The translations under genes were made by a program, and so were the position numbers. DNA of 64,000 nucleotides. It comes from DATFES01 sp035457725 (GTDB taxonomy: Bacteria; Pseudomonadota; Alphaproteobacteria; CACIAM-22H2). The notes under the pieces were generated by a model. The model worked only from the letters and a program-made list of their open reading frames with translations. It did no database searches and was not told the DNA's origin. How positions within the stretch are numbered: the first letter of the stretch is position 1; each line of letters opens with the position of its first letter. Below are positions 27,186 to 35,863 of this stretch, piece by piece. The stretch spans positions 5,420-69,419 of the forward strand of contig DATIBC010000092.1 of assembly GCA_035457725.1 (NCBI GenBank), written 5' to 3'.

Positions 27186-27989
27186 GTGATTTGGTTAACC
27201 TGGCGACCGTATGGGCTGTTGGCGGCGATCGGCCTTTTTGCGCAAGGCGTTCCAGCCGACGCCGCCAGCGTTGCCGGGCGCTACGACGCGCATTGGGGCG
27301 GAGCTCCGGTCGGAACCATTGTTGTTGGCCTTGCCGACACTGGCCATGCGTTTGCCAACGTGATCGACATTCGAGCCACCGGGCTTGCGCGGGCGCTTAC
27401 CGATTTCTCGGCCCGCGCCGAGAGTGCCGGAGCGTACGACAGCGTGCGCGGTCCGCTGCCGAGTCATTACTCGGCGACGTACGATCTGCGACGTCGCAAA
27501 GGCAAGCAGCTTTCAATCGATTTCCGGCCGGTCGGCTCCGCGGGCTCGCTCGCCGTTCCCGCCAACGCGGAAGCGGCCGCGCGAATGCCGGCGGCGCTGC
27601 GAAGCGACGTGCTCGATCCGCTCACCGCGGTATTGGTGATCCGCCGGACCATTCGCGCGGGTGGGCTTGCGTCAGGATCGCGCTTTCGCGTTCCGATATT
27701 CGACGGCAAGCGCCGCTTCGACGCCGAGGGAACGGTTTTGGGTTTCGGTTCCGCCGTCGTCGATGGAAAGCGGGTCCCGATGATCGATATCGCGGTCCTC
27801 CTCAGACCGGTCGCGATCGCCAAGCTCGAGCGCGACGACGAAGACGACATCGAGCGCGAGGCGCGACTGCGGTTCACGGCCGACCATAACGCGTTACCGC
27901 TGCGACTAAGCGTCGACATCGCCTACGTCCCACTGACCATCGAGTTGGCCGAGACCTGCGATGACTTCGCCGCCTGTCGCACGCCCTGA
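27186..27989 (+). CDS. DUF3108 domain-containing exported protein
   Basis: A 267-residue protein with a signal peptide (hydrophobic 8-22, cleavage after ADAA) resembles DUF3108 (PF11306): an all-beta envelope protein with YDAHWGGAPVGTI, SARAESAGAYD, a basic RRKGKQLSI strand and LTAVLVIRRTIRAG. The exact function of the family is unknown. GTG at 27186 is preferred for its AAGG nine bases upstream and because it yields a signal sequence; a TTG at 27153 would add eleven residues. It is divergent from the secreted HExxH protein, so the two may share regulation. Confidence 0.7.
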   Translation: MIWLTWRPYGLLAAIGLFAQGVPADAASVAGRYDAHWGGAPVGTIVVGLADTGHAFANVIDIRATGLARALTDFSARAESAGAYDSVRGPLPSHYSATYDLRRRKGKQLSIDFRPVGSAGSLAVPANAEAAARMPAALRSDVLDPLTAVLVIRRTIRAGGLASGSRFRVPIFDGKRRFDAEGTVLGFGSAVVDGKRVPMIDIAVLLRPVAIAKLERDDEDDIEREARLRFTADHNALPLRLSVDIAYVPLTIELAETCDDFAACRTP

Positions 27990-28002
27990 CGGGCCAACGC
28001 AT

Positions 28003-28713
28003 TCACGTCCCGACGTAAGCGGCGCGAAGCCTCGGATCCCGCATCAGGTCCGCCGCGGCGCCGCTGGCGACGATCCTGCCGAGGCGCATCAAGTGACCGG
28101 AGGTCGCCGCCGCGAGCGCTCGCGTCACTGCCTGCTCGGCGAGGAGAACGGCGACGTCCGAGGCGGCGGCGCGCCGGATGCCGGCGTAAACGTCCTCCAG
28201 AACGATCGGCGACAGGCCCAGCGACGGTTCGTCCAGCAGCAAGAGATGCGGGCGGCGCATCAAGGCCCGAGCGAGTGCCAACATCTGTTGTTGGCCGCCG
28301 GATAACGCCCAGCTCGCGGTATCGATTTTTTCCCCAAGGCGGGGAAACATCTCGAGCATCTCCTCCAGTCGTCGTTGCGTCTCGCGCCTCCCGGCGTCGC
28401 TTGCGACCTCGAGATTCTCGCGCACCGTCATGCCGGGAAATACGCGCCGCCCCTCCGGCGAGTAGCCGATGCCGAGCGCCGCGCGGCGGTGCGGTTGTAG
28501 CGTCTCGATACGAGCGCCGTCGAAGGCGATCGTCCCCGACGCGCTCCTTTCAAGCCCGATGACGGCGCGCAACAACGTTGATTTTCCGGCGCCATTGGCG
28601 CCAACGAGCGCCGCGATTTCGCCTCGCCTCACCTCGAGCGAGACACCGTGAAGCGCCGTTCCGCCGGCGTGGCGAACCACCAAATCGCGTATCTCGAGCG
28701 CGGGCGGGCTCAA
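28003..28713 (-). CDS. livF: branched-chain amino acid-type ABC transporter ATPase LivF
   Basis: A 236-residue ATPase has Walker A GANGAGKST near 40, signature LSGGQQQMLALARAL, Walker B LLLLDEPSLGLSP and the LivF-specific GIGYSPEGRRVFP. It partners the LivG domain of the upstream fusion. TTG at 28713 overlaps the fusion stop (TTGA) with GGAGG six bases upstream; the long frame beyond it is a shadow. The set ends here, 13 bases from the convergent DUF3108 stop. The real ligand may be any amino acid, amide, urea-like or aromatic compound handled by this transporter family. Confidence 0.92.
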   Translation of the reverse strand: MSPPALEIRDLVVRHAGGTALHGVSLEVRRGEIAALVGANGAGKSTLLRAVIGLERSASGTIAFDGARIETLQPHRRAALGIGYSPEGRRVFPGMTVRENLEVASDAGRRETQRRLEEMLEMFPRLGEKIDTASWALSGGQQQMLALARALMRRPHLLLLDEPSLGLSPIVLEDVYAGIRRAAASDVAVLLAEQAVTRALAAATSGHLMRLGRIVASGAAADLMRDPRLRAAYVGT

Positions 28714-30494
28714 TCCATTCCTCCGGCGCGACCGGTGCCGAGATACGCCGCGATCACCGCCGGATCGTGGGCGACCTCGTCCGGTGGACCAAGCGCGATC
28801 AAGCGCCCCCCCTCGAGACACGCGACGCGATTGGCGATCGGCAGAAGAAAACTCATGTCGTGCTCGACGATCAGCAGCGCCCGCCCAGCTTGCGCCAGCG
28901 CCACGAGGCGTCGCGCCAAATCGTCGCGCTCGTCGGCCGCGAGCCCCGCCGCTGGTTCGTCGAACAGCAGCAGGAACGGCTCGAGCGCGAGCGCGCGCGC
29001 GACCTCGATGCGCCGTCGCACCGCGATCGGCAGTCCGCCGCATTGCCGCGTAGAATGCTCGGCGATGCCCAGCGATTCGAGCAGGCCGAGCGCTTCGCCT
29101 CGGGCGCGTTGGTCCATATGCGCCGCGCGGCGGGGCGAAATCGCGCTTGGAAGGCTGGGCGTCAGTCGCCATGCGCGCGCCGCGGCGACGTTCTCGAGCG
29201 CCGACATATCGTCGACCAGCCGTGGGGTCTGGAACGTTCGAGCGACGCCCGAGCGGGCCACGCAAAATGCCGCGAGACCGTCGACGCTGTCGCCGCCGAT
29301 CGTGATGTGGCCGCGATCGGGCGTCTCGAATCCCGAGACAACGTTGAGCAACGTCGTTTTTCCCGAACCATTTGGCCCGATCAGACCCACGATGTCGCCG
29401 GCTCGGACCACGAACGACACGCCGGCGACCGCTTCGACCCCGCCGAATCTTTTGCTGACGTCGACGACGGCGAGCGCCGGGACGTCGTGCCGCACCGGTG
29501 CTCGCCCGAGAATCGGAATCGGCGCCGGAGTCGAACGCGGCGACGGCGGTGAAATCCGCCGCCAACCACGCTCGACCAAGCCAATCAGTCCGTCTGGCGC
29601 AAGCACGATCATCGCCAGCAGTAGCACACCGTAGGCGATCAAATAGTATCGCTCGAAGTCGCGCAGCCATTCCGGAAGGTGAACCAGCAGGACCGCGCCG
29701 AGGATGGCGCCTGCGACGCGCGCGCGTCCGCCGATCACCGCCATGGCCAGGCACGCGACCATGACGTGAAATTCGAGCGTCTCGGTCGAAACGACGCGCA
29801 ACGCGTGCGCGTAGAGCGCGCCTGCGAGCCCGCCGTATCCGGCGCTCAGCAGGAAGGCGACCAGGCGTAATCGCGCCCCGTCGACGCCGCATGCGGCCGC
29901 GGCGATGTCGTCGGCGCGAAGCAAGCGCATGGCTTGTCCATAAAGACCCCGGGTCGCCTGCCATGCGAGGGCGCCACCCACGACGACGACGGCCCATACC
30001 AATACCGCCATCTTCATGCCTTCAGTCGCCTCTATCCCCGCGAATGACAGCCCGGGTACTCCGGCGATGCCATTGGCGCCGCCGGTCAGGCTTTCCCAAT
30101 TGAGCGCCACGAGTAATGCGACCTGGCTGATGCCAAGCGTCGCCAGCGCGAAGTAGTGCGATTCGAGACGAATCACCGGCATTGCGACGATCGATGCCAC
30201 CGCGATCGCCAATAACATCGCGGGGATCACCGTCAATTCGAGGGTCCAGCCGTAACGAACGCCCAGGATCGCCGCAGCGTAAGCGCCGATGCCGAAGAAT
30301 GCGCCTTGCGTGAGCGCGAACGCTCCGGCATGTCCGAAAATGAACTGGTAGCCGATCACCAGCAAAGCGTAGATGCCGGACAAGGCGAAGACACGATGGT
30401 CGTAGGCGGACGCGAATACGAATGGCCATGCAAGCAGAATCGCCGCGCCAAGGCCGAGCGGCGTCGCGGCGCCGCGCAACGACAGCGCGCTCAT
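28710..30494 (-). CDS. LivM-LivG fusion: permease plus ATPase in one chain
   Basis: A 594-residue chain joins a LivM permease (about residues 1-310, around nine hydrophobic segments, with GYQFIFGHAGAFALTQ) to a LivG ATPase (about 345-590). The ATPase has Walker A GPNGSGKTT and Walker B LLLFDEPAAGL followed by EHDMSFLL. The usual LPYGxQRR signature reads LPIAVRRR, with Ala at the normally invariant Gly. Fusions of this order are known in the family; the altered signature is unusual and could weaken ATP turnover at that site. It overlaps LivH and LivF by four bases each. Confidence 0.9.
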   Translation of the reverse strand: MSALSLRGAATPLGLGAAILLAWPFVFASAYDHRVFALSGIYALLVIGYQFIFGHAGAFALTQGAFFGIGAYAAAILGVRYGWTLELTVIPAMLLAIAVASIVAMPVIRLESHYFALATLGISQVALLVALNWESLTGGANGIAGVPGLSFAGIEATEGMKMAVLVWAVVVVGGALAWQATRGLYGQAMRLLRADDIAAAACGVDGARLRLVAFLLSAGYGGLAGALYAHALRVVSTETLEFHVMVACLAMAVIGGRARVAGAILGAVLLVHLPEWLRDFERYYLIAYGVLLLAMIVLAPDGLIGLVERGWRRISPPSPRSTPAPIPILGRAPVRHDVPALAVVDVSKRFGGVEAVAGVSFVVRAGDIVGLIGPNGSGKTTLLNVVSGFETPDRGHITIGGDSVDGLAAFCVARSGVARTFQTPRLVDDMSALENVAAARAWRLTPSLPSAISPRRAAHMDQRARGEALGLLESLGIAEHSTRQCGGLPIAVRRRIEVARALALEPFLLLFDEPAAGLAADERDDLARRLVALAQAGRALLIVEHDMSFLLPIANRVACLEGGRLIALGPPDEVAHDPAVIAAYLGTGRAGGMD

Positions 30495-31411
30495 GCGCGC
30501 CGGCGCGCCGTCTCGCCAAACAATCCTTGAGGACGAAGCATGAGAATTGCGAGCAACGCGATGTATAGCGCGATCGCCGCGGAAGTTTGCGAGAAGATCT
30601 CGGCTGCCGCGGGTAATCGCGCAAGGCTCGGGGCGATCAGCGGTAACGCCGGGAACAGCACTTCGAACAGGGCGATCAACAGCGCTCCCAAGGCAGCGCC
30701 ACCGATGCTGCCCCAGCCGCCGATCGTCGCCGCAATGTACGCCTTGAGGATGTAGTTAGCGCCGTCGAACGGGGTCACGAAGAACGTGTTCGACAGCAGC
30801 ACGCCGGCGGCTCCGCCGAGCGCCGCGGCGAGCGTGAAAGTGAGCACGATGACCCGCACGACGTCGATGCCGAGCGCGGCGGCCATCGCGCGGTCCTGCG
30901 CGGTGGCGCGCATTTTCTGGCCGACCCGCGTTTGAAATAGCAGGACGAATAATCCACCACCCACCAGGACGGCGACGCAGATCACCGCCAGAGACTGCAG
31001 CGGCAACGCTACGCCGTAGACCTGAACCAGGCGTGTCGCGATCAGCGGCGGGGCCGCACGCGGCGCCGGTCCAGCGGCGGCCAGCATCGTGTTTTGCAAG
31101 ATGACGCCAAGCGCGATGGTGCTGATGAACACGGAGACGGCCGGCCGGTTCTTGAGCGGCAAATAGGCGATCGCAGCGGCAATCGCGCCAATCGCCCCGA
31201 CTGCAACCATCACCACCGGCATCAGCACGACCGCCGGCATCGGCAGCACGGAGGCGGCAGCGACGCTTGATAGCCCGCCCGCCGTCACCATGTCGCCCTG
31301 AGCAAAATTGACCGCCCCCGTCGCGTTCAGAACGAGAACGAATCCGAGCGCGCAAAGCGCGTAGGCGGCGCCCAAGGCGATGGCGTTCACCAAGAGCTGC
31401 GCGACAAGCAT
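30491..31411 (-). CDS. livH: branched-chain amino acid-type ABC permease LivH
   Basis: A 306-residue permease has about eight hydrophobic segments and the LivH hallmark ALGFVLVLNATGAVNFAQG near the N-terminus, plus ALGIDVVRVIVLTFTLA. ATG at 31411 is preferred (GGAG about eleven bases before it); a TTG at 31438 would overlap the livK stop. It forms the channel with the LivM part of the fusion. Genes run livK-livH-livMG-livF leftward. Confidence 0.9.
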   Translation of the reverse strand: MLVAQLLVNAIALGAAYALCALGFVLVLNATGAVNFAQGDMVTAGGLSSVAAASVLPMPAVVLMPVVMVAVGAIGAIAAAIAYLPLKNRPAVSVFISTIALGVILQNTMLAAAGPAPRAAPPLIATRLVQVYGVALPLQSLAVICVAVLVGGGLFVLLFQTRVGQKMRATAQDRAMAAALGIDVVRVIVLTFTLAAALGGAAGVLLSNTFFVTPFDGANYILKAYIAATIGGWGSIGGAALGALLIALFEVLFPALPLIAPSLARLPAAAEIFSQTSAAIALYIALLAILMLRPQGLFGETARRRA

Positions 31412-31434
31412 GTTACGCTCGGCTCCGGAGCCGC

Positions 31435-32565
31435 TCAATTGGCAGGCACGCCGACGGGACTTTCATAGCGCTTGACGACCCGTGGCACGCGGTCCGCGCC
31501 GTCATAGCACATGATTACGGCGCCATGGGCCATATTGCCTTTGCCGTCGGAGCGGTAACGCATCGCTAATCCGTCGTATGTCATGCGCGACAGCGCCGCG
31601 GCGAGCTCGTCCGGCCCTCGTGCGCCTCCTTCGACGGCGACTAATGCCATGCGCACGGCGTCATATTGCGCCAGGGCGAAACCGTCGGGATCGCCGCCAA
31701 ACGTGGCGCGATAATCGGCGAGGAACCGATCAAGTTCGGGAGACCCACCGGAAACCGGGGAGGCGTTGGCCTCGGCGCATACGTTCTTGAGCTCCGCTGG
31801 TTCTAACAACGCGGCGGTCGGCGGCTGATGCATCGCCGATCCGGCGACGATCGGGACGTCAAGCTTCATAGCCGCCGCCTGCCGGACAAGAAGCGCCGTC
31901 GGCGCGGAGTGCAAGTGCAGTAAAATGACGTCGGGATCGGTTGCCCGTACTTTGCTCAAGATCGTTGACATGTCACGTATCTGGACATCGATTCCCTGCT
32001 CGAATACCGGCGAGATGCCGCGACGCGCCAGGTTTTCGACGATGTGTCGGCGGCCGCTTTGCCCATAGGCCGTCGTCTGATAGACGATGGCCGGCCGTCT
32101 CCTGCCCAGTTCTTCGACGGCATAGCGGACATGCGCCGCCTTCGTCACTTCATCGCCGGGGAAGAACCGGAACACGTACGGATTGCCGAGTTCGGTGATT
32201 TGCGCGGTCCCGGATACGGTGAGGAGCGGCACGCGACGCTCGCGCGCGAGCGGCAGCATGGCCAGCATTTGCGTTCCCAGCATCGAGGCGACGACGGCGG
32301 TGGCCTGGCCGCCAGTCAATGCGCGTTCAAGGGCGTTGACCGCTACCTCCGGCGATACGCCGGTGTCGGCGACATCAAAGCGAACGGCGATGCCCTTCGG
32401 CGGATCGGCGAGCGCGAGTAGCGCCCCGTTGCGCTGGCTGGTTCCTTCGAGCGACAGGAAACCGGTGAGCGGCACGAGCACCGGAATGTTGACCTCGATG
32501 CGCTCGGCCCGCGCCGCGGCGGCCAGCATCCACCAGCCAATGAGGGCAAGACAGACCAGTCGCAT
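31435..32565 (-). CDS. ABC transporter amino-acid-type binding protein (LivK-like)
   Basis: A 376-residue Peripla_BP_6 protein has a signal peptide (hydrophobic 4-16, ARA cleavage near 19) and a mature start ERIEVNIPVLVPLTGFLSLEG. VVASMLGTQMLAMLPLA and YGQSGRRH are typical of the family. It is the first gene of the liv operon. ATG at 32565 replaces a 72-codon in-frame extension that has no signal and lies in the intergenic region. The ligand is not deducible; only the divergent lipase-like gene lies to the right. Confidence 0.88.
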   Translation of the reverse strand: MRLVCLALIGWWMLAAAARAERIEVNIPVLVPLTGFLSLEGTSQRNGALLALADPPKGIAVRFDVADTGVSPEVAVNALERALTGGQATAVVASMLGTQMLAMLPLARERRVPLLTVSGTAQITELGNPYVFRFFPGDEVTKAAHVRYAVEELGRRRPAIVYQTTAYGQSGRRHIVENLARRGISPVFEQGIDVQIRDMSTILSKVRATDPDVILLHLHSAPTALLVRQAAAMKLDVPIVAGSAMHQPPTAALLEPAELKNVCAEANASPVSGGSPELDRFLADYRATFGGDPDGFALAQYDAVRMALVAVEGGARGPDELAAALSRMTYDGLAMRYRSDGKGNMAHGAVIMCYDGADRVPRVVKRYESPVGVPAN

Positions 32566-32747
32566 ATGATTCCGCCGTCGACCCGCGAACGTGTTCGCCC
32601 CAACCATAGCCGGGCTCCGGCGGCCAACCAACCATGATGACCGGGTGGACATTGACGACGCTTGCCCGTCGATGATAGGCGGACCGTGACAGTGGGGAAT
32701 TGGTACGCATGTCCGGCTGGTTAACCTTGTCGCGCTATAGTTTGTCC

Positions 32748-33773
32748 ATGCACCATCGCCAACCTGCCCTCGCGGTTGCATTGCTCTTGGTCGGTACGCT
32801 CGCCGCTTGTGTGCCGACGGTGATTCCCGCGGGGCCGCCCGTGGTGACGCCTCATGCCCAAGAAACGTCCTTGCTCATGCATGACGGAGCCCAACTTGCC
32901 CTCCATCGCTGGCTACCCGACGGTCGGCCGAGCGCGGTCGTGCTGGCGCTTCATGGCTTCAACGAAACCGGAAATTCCTTTGCGATCCCCGGCGCCGCTT
33001 GGGTCAAGGAGGGCGTCGCGCTCTATGCCTACGATCAGAGAGGCTTCGGCGCGTCGCCGCACCGCGGGATCTGGCCTGGCACCGATTCGCTGGTCGCCGA
33101 TCTCGAGACTGCGACGGGGTTGATCGCCGCCCAGCACCCAGGCGTGCCGCTCTACGTCCTCGGCGAAAGCATGGGCGGCGCGGTCGTCATGGTGGCGTCG
33201 GCGCGCGGCAAGATTGGCCGCGTGGACGGCGCGATACTTGTAGCGCCGGCGGTACGCGGGCGCGAGACCCTGAACGTCTTCGCACGCGCTGGGCTATGGT
33301 TCTTCGCCCACACCGTGCCATGGCTTGCGGGATACCCCCGCAATACGGGAATCACGCCGACCGATAACAAGGAAGCGCTGCGCTCGCTGTCGCGCGATCC
33401 GCTGGTCATCAAGGACACACGTATCGATGCGGTATGGGGCTTGGTGAACCTGATGGACGACGCTCTGGCGGCGGCCTCGTCGCTCGATCCCCCGGTACTG
33501 ATCCTGCTCGGCGCGCGCGACGACTTGGTGCCGGACGAACCGAACGATTTGATGCTGCGCCGATTGCCGCCGGCCAGCCGCAGCGCCAGGCGAGTGGCCG
33601 AGTATCGCAACGGGTATCACATGCTCTTGCGCGACTTGAGTGCCGACATTGTCCATCGCGACGTGGTGGCATGGATCGATTCCCGGCGCAGCGATCCCAA
33701 CCGGCCTCTCCCCTCTGGCGCCGAACGCGGATTGCCGCCGCAAAACGCGACCGAGACTGCGGCCCACGACTAG
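32748..33773 (+). CDS. lipoprotein alpha/beta hydrolase (monoacylglycerol lipase-like)
   Basis: A 341-residue Hydrolase_4 protein is a predicted lipoprotein: hydrophobic 8-17 and lipobox LAAC with Cys21. The catalytic Ser lies in GESMGG, the oxyanion loop in LHGFNETGNSF, Asp in LGARDDLVPD and His in NGYHMLL. It probably hydrolyses monoacylglycerol or lysophospholipid at the membrane. ATG at 32748 starts the lipoprotein signal; the 16 upstream codons are excluded. No clear ribosome site precedes it, while TATAGT at 32736-32741 could be a -10 box, allowing a leaderless message; this is speculative. Confidence 0.85.
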   Translation: MHHRQPALAVALLLVGTLAACVPTVIPAGPPVVTPHAQETSLLMHDGAQLALHRWLPDGRPSAVVLALHGFNETGNSFAIPGAAWVKEGVALYAYDQRGFGASPHRGIWPGTDSLVADLETATGLIAAQHPGVPLYVLGESMGGAVVMVASARGKIGRVDGAILVAPAVRGRETLNVFARAGLWFFAHTVPWLAGYPRNTGITPTDNKEALRSLSRDPLVIKDTRIDAVWGLVNLMDDALAAASSLDPPVLILLGARDDLVPDEPNDLMLRRLPPASRSARRVAEYRNGYHMLLRDLSADIVHRDVVAWIDSRRSDPNRPLPSGAERGLPPQNATETAAHD

Positions 33774-33855
33774 CGTCGCCGAAAACGGTGCGTCTGTGGT
33801 AGCGTCCCTATAGCGTCCCAGCGCATCGGCATCGTCGACGGAAGGGGGCGGGTGC

Positions 33856-34683
33856 GTGAGATCGAGTCTTGCTGGCGGTCGAGGTTGGCTTGCTGCCCTG
33901 GTCGCCATGACCGGAGCGACGATACTCGCGCTAGGGGCCGCAGCCGATGCCGCATGCTTGCGTAATGTTGCGACGCTGCAGCCGATCGCGGCGAATTTCG
34001 CCACGGCGGCGATCCTCCCCGGCCAGGTAGGCCTGACCTTCGTCGGTCACGCGACGTTCATGATCGAATCCGCCGAGGGAGTGCGGGTCGCCACCGACTA
34101 CAATGACTATATCCGTCCGCAGTTGATCCCCGACATCGTGACGATGAACAATGCGCATTCGACGCATTTCACCGATTTCGTGGAGCCGCAGGTTCGTTAT
34201 GTTTTGCGGGGCTGGGACCGCGGCGACGAACGCGCGGATTACGCGGTGCAATTCCGCGACGTATTCGTGCGGAACGTGCCCACCAATGTTCGCGAGGCGG
34301 CCGGCGTGCGCTACAACGGCAACTCGATATTCGTCTTTGAAACCGGCGGGCTTTGCATCGCCCATCTCGGCCATCTTCATCACCGATTGACGCAGGAGCA
34401 TCTGGGCCAGCTCGGCCAGATCGACGTCTTATTGGTGCCGGTCGACGGCGCGTACACACTGAACGTCGCGCAGATGATCGAGGTGATGGATCAGATTCGC
34501 GCGCCGTTGGTGATTCCAATGCATTATTTTACGACCGACGGCCTCGACCGCTTTCTCGCGCGTATCCAAGCCAAAGTCGACGGCGTCCGCTACGCGATCC
34601 AGTTCAACGACAGCGCCACCATCGTTCTGTCGCGCTCCATGCTACCGGACCCGCCGGAAGTCCGCGTGCTGCCCGGACGCTGA
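33856..34683 (+). CDS. MBL-fold metallo-hydrolase, UlaG-like, with atypical metal motif
   Basis: A 275-residue exported MBL-fold protein has a hydrophobic signal segment at 11-32. It keeps FVGHATFMIES, a His pair (170, 173), Asp197 in VPVDGAY and His223 in IPMHYF, as in UlaG-like lactonases. The HxHxDH motif reads N-A-H-S-T-H at 99-104, so its first His and the Asp are replaced. GTG 33856 follows a GGGGGCGGG purine-rich site. It is 82 bases after the lipase-like gene. Metal content and substrate are unknown. Confidence 0.8.
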   Translation: MRSSLAGGRGWLAALVAMTGATILALGAAADAACLRNVATLQPIAANFATAAILPGQVGLTFVGHATFMIESAEGVRVATDYNDYIRPQLIPDIVTMNNAHSTHFTDFVEPQVRYVLRGWDRGDERADYAVQFRDVFVRNVPTNVREAAGVRYNGNSIFVFETGGLCIAHLGHLHHRLTQEHLGQLGQIDVLLVPVDGAYTLNVAQMIEVMDQIRAPLVIPMHYFTTDGLDRFLARIQAKVDGVRYAIQFNDSATIVLSRSMLPDPPEVRVLPGR

Positions 34684-34707
34684 CGGGCGATCGAACCAGG
34701 TCGAATA

Positions 34708-34965
34708 TCATCCGGAGCTGCGCACCACGCTGAGATTGCGCTCAAGCGACGGGCGCTCTTGATGCGGATCGAAGCTTTTGCGGCCCTCGAACGCCAACCG
34801 TGCGGCGACGATCAGCGCTTCGACGGGCGTTAATTCGATGGTCACGCCGCGCTGTTTGCAGCAAAAAACGACTTTGTCGCGCGCCGGTCCTGTATAGACG
34901 AACATCCCGGCCGGCAGCTCGCAAAAACGGTAACTATCGAGCTTCTTGTCGTCGGCCAGCGACAT
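34708..34965 (-). CDS. Small conserved-looking protein, function unknown
   Basis: I do not recognise this 85-residue protein. The start at 34965 is strong: GGGGAGGG lies six bases upstream. It is a cytosolic protein with cysteines at 15 and 35-36 (FCELP, VFCCK), a hydrophobic helix VEALIVAARLAF and a charged tail with QERPSLERN. Codon use resembles its neighbours. It lies between the MBL gene and pdeM, in the same direction as pdeM but 211 bases away. Confidence 0.6.
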   Translation of the reverse strand: MSLADDKKLDSYRFCELPAGMFVYTGPARDKVVFCCKQRGVTIELTPVEALIVAARLAFEGRKSFDPHQERPSLERNLSVVRSSG

Positions 34966-35082
34966 ACATCCCTCCCCGCATGACCGCGACCGGCCGATCG
35001 TGCTTCTCGGCCGGAGCCGTCGATGTGTAATCCCCTGTTGAACGGCCGCACCTTGTACCACTCACGGTTCCGGCGAAACGTT

Positions 35083-35103
35083 CACATATGTGTGTATATA
35101 CGC
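35083..35103. repeat. Alternating purine-pyrimidine tract with CACATATGTG palindrome
   Basis: In the 211-base gap upstream of the small protein gene, bases 35083-35103 alternate strictly between pyrimidine and purine and begin with a ten-base palindrome CACATATGTG. This is unusual in so GC-rich a region and could be an operator or flexible promoter element. I cannot assign a role. Confidence 0.35.
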
Positions 35104-35176
35104 TTATTCCTATCGCTCCGCGTATCGGCGGGAGCGGGTGCGAGTCTATGGTCTCCGAATACCGCAGTAGGCAAGG

Positions 35177-35860
35177 TCATTCTCTCGCCAGAAATTGCCG
35201 GGAAAAGAAATGGAGGCGCTCGCGTCCCAATATCAGGACGCGAAAACCCGCGCGGCCAAATAGTTTGGATATGGCGACGTCCAGCACGTCGAGCCCGCCC
35301 GCAAACGCACCCAGCGCCGGCATGATCATTCGCATACCATCGGTGACGAAACATGCGCCGGTAACGTGCCGGCCGCGTGTCGCGATCGTCGCCTTGGGAT
35401 GATAGTGGCCGACGACCTCGCCCGGCGCCAATACATCGTCGCGCGGCTGATGCCTAAACAATAACGGCCCGGCAACGAGTTCGGCCGCGGCATCGCCGCC
35501 GAGCCAGCGCGGAGGAGCGGGGTCATGGTTACCGACAACCCAGACCCACTCGTGATCGTCGACCAACCGGCGAAGTCGCGCCGCGTCGCCATCGGTTAAC
35601 CGCGCGGGACCTTCGCCATCATGAAACGAGTCGCCGAGGCAAACGACGCTATTGGGACGATAGCGCCGAACCAAAATGGTCAATCGCTCGAGCGTTGCCT
35701 GCGTGTCGTAGGGAGGTAACAGAACACCGCGTCGCGCAAAGCTAGATCCCTTCTCGAAATGCAGATCGGCGACCACCAGTGTTTTGCGCTCGGGCCAATA
35801 GAGAGCACCCATGTTATCGGCCAGGAGTCCGGCGCCATTAATCGTGACACGTGCCGCCAT
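35177..35860 (-). CDS. pdeM: ligase-associated DNA damage response endonuclease PdeM
   Basis: A 227-residue metallophosphoesterase has the motif string VADLHFEKGSSF (Asp32, His34), CLGDSFHDGEG, VVGNHDPAPP and GHYHPKA. This is the PdeM family found beside an Lhr-type helicase, and it starts three bases after that gene ends here. Family members are proposed nucleases in bacterial DNA repair. Usual partners, an ATP-dependent DNA ligase and an exonuclease, do not lie next to it. The GRERLHFFSRQ C-terminus is also typical. Confidence 0.9.
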   Translation of the reverse strand: MAARVTINGAGLLADNMGALYWPERKTLVVADLHFEKGSSFARRGVLLPPYDTQATLERLTILVRRYRPNSVVCLGDSFHDGEGPARLTDGDAARLRRLVDDHEWVWVVGNHDPAPPRWLGGDAAAELVAGPLLFRHQPRDDVLAPGEVVGHYHPKATIATRGRHVTGACFVTDGMRMIMPALGAFAGGLDVLDVAISKLFGRAGFRVLILGRERLHFFSRQFLARE

Positions 35861-35863
35861 GCG

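Noticed and set aside
28714..29997. Long minus-strand frame upstream of livF
   Set aside because: Low-complexity Arg-rich translation overlapping the livMG coding frame; livF starts at TTG 28713 with a good ribosome site.
35023..35325. Possible 100-residue gene upstream of pdeM end
   Set aside because: Mostly antisense to pdeM and Arg-rich; no ribosome site.
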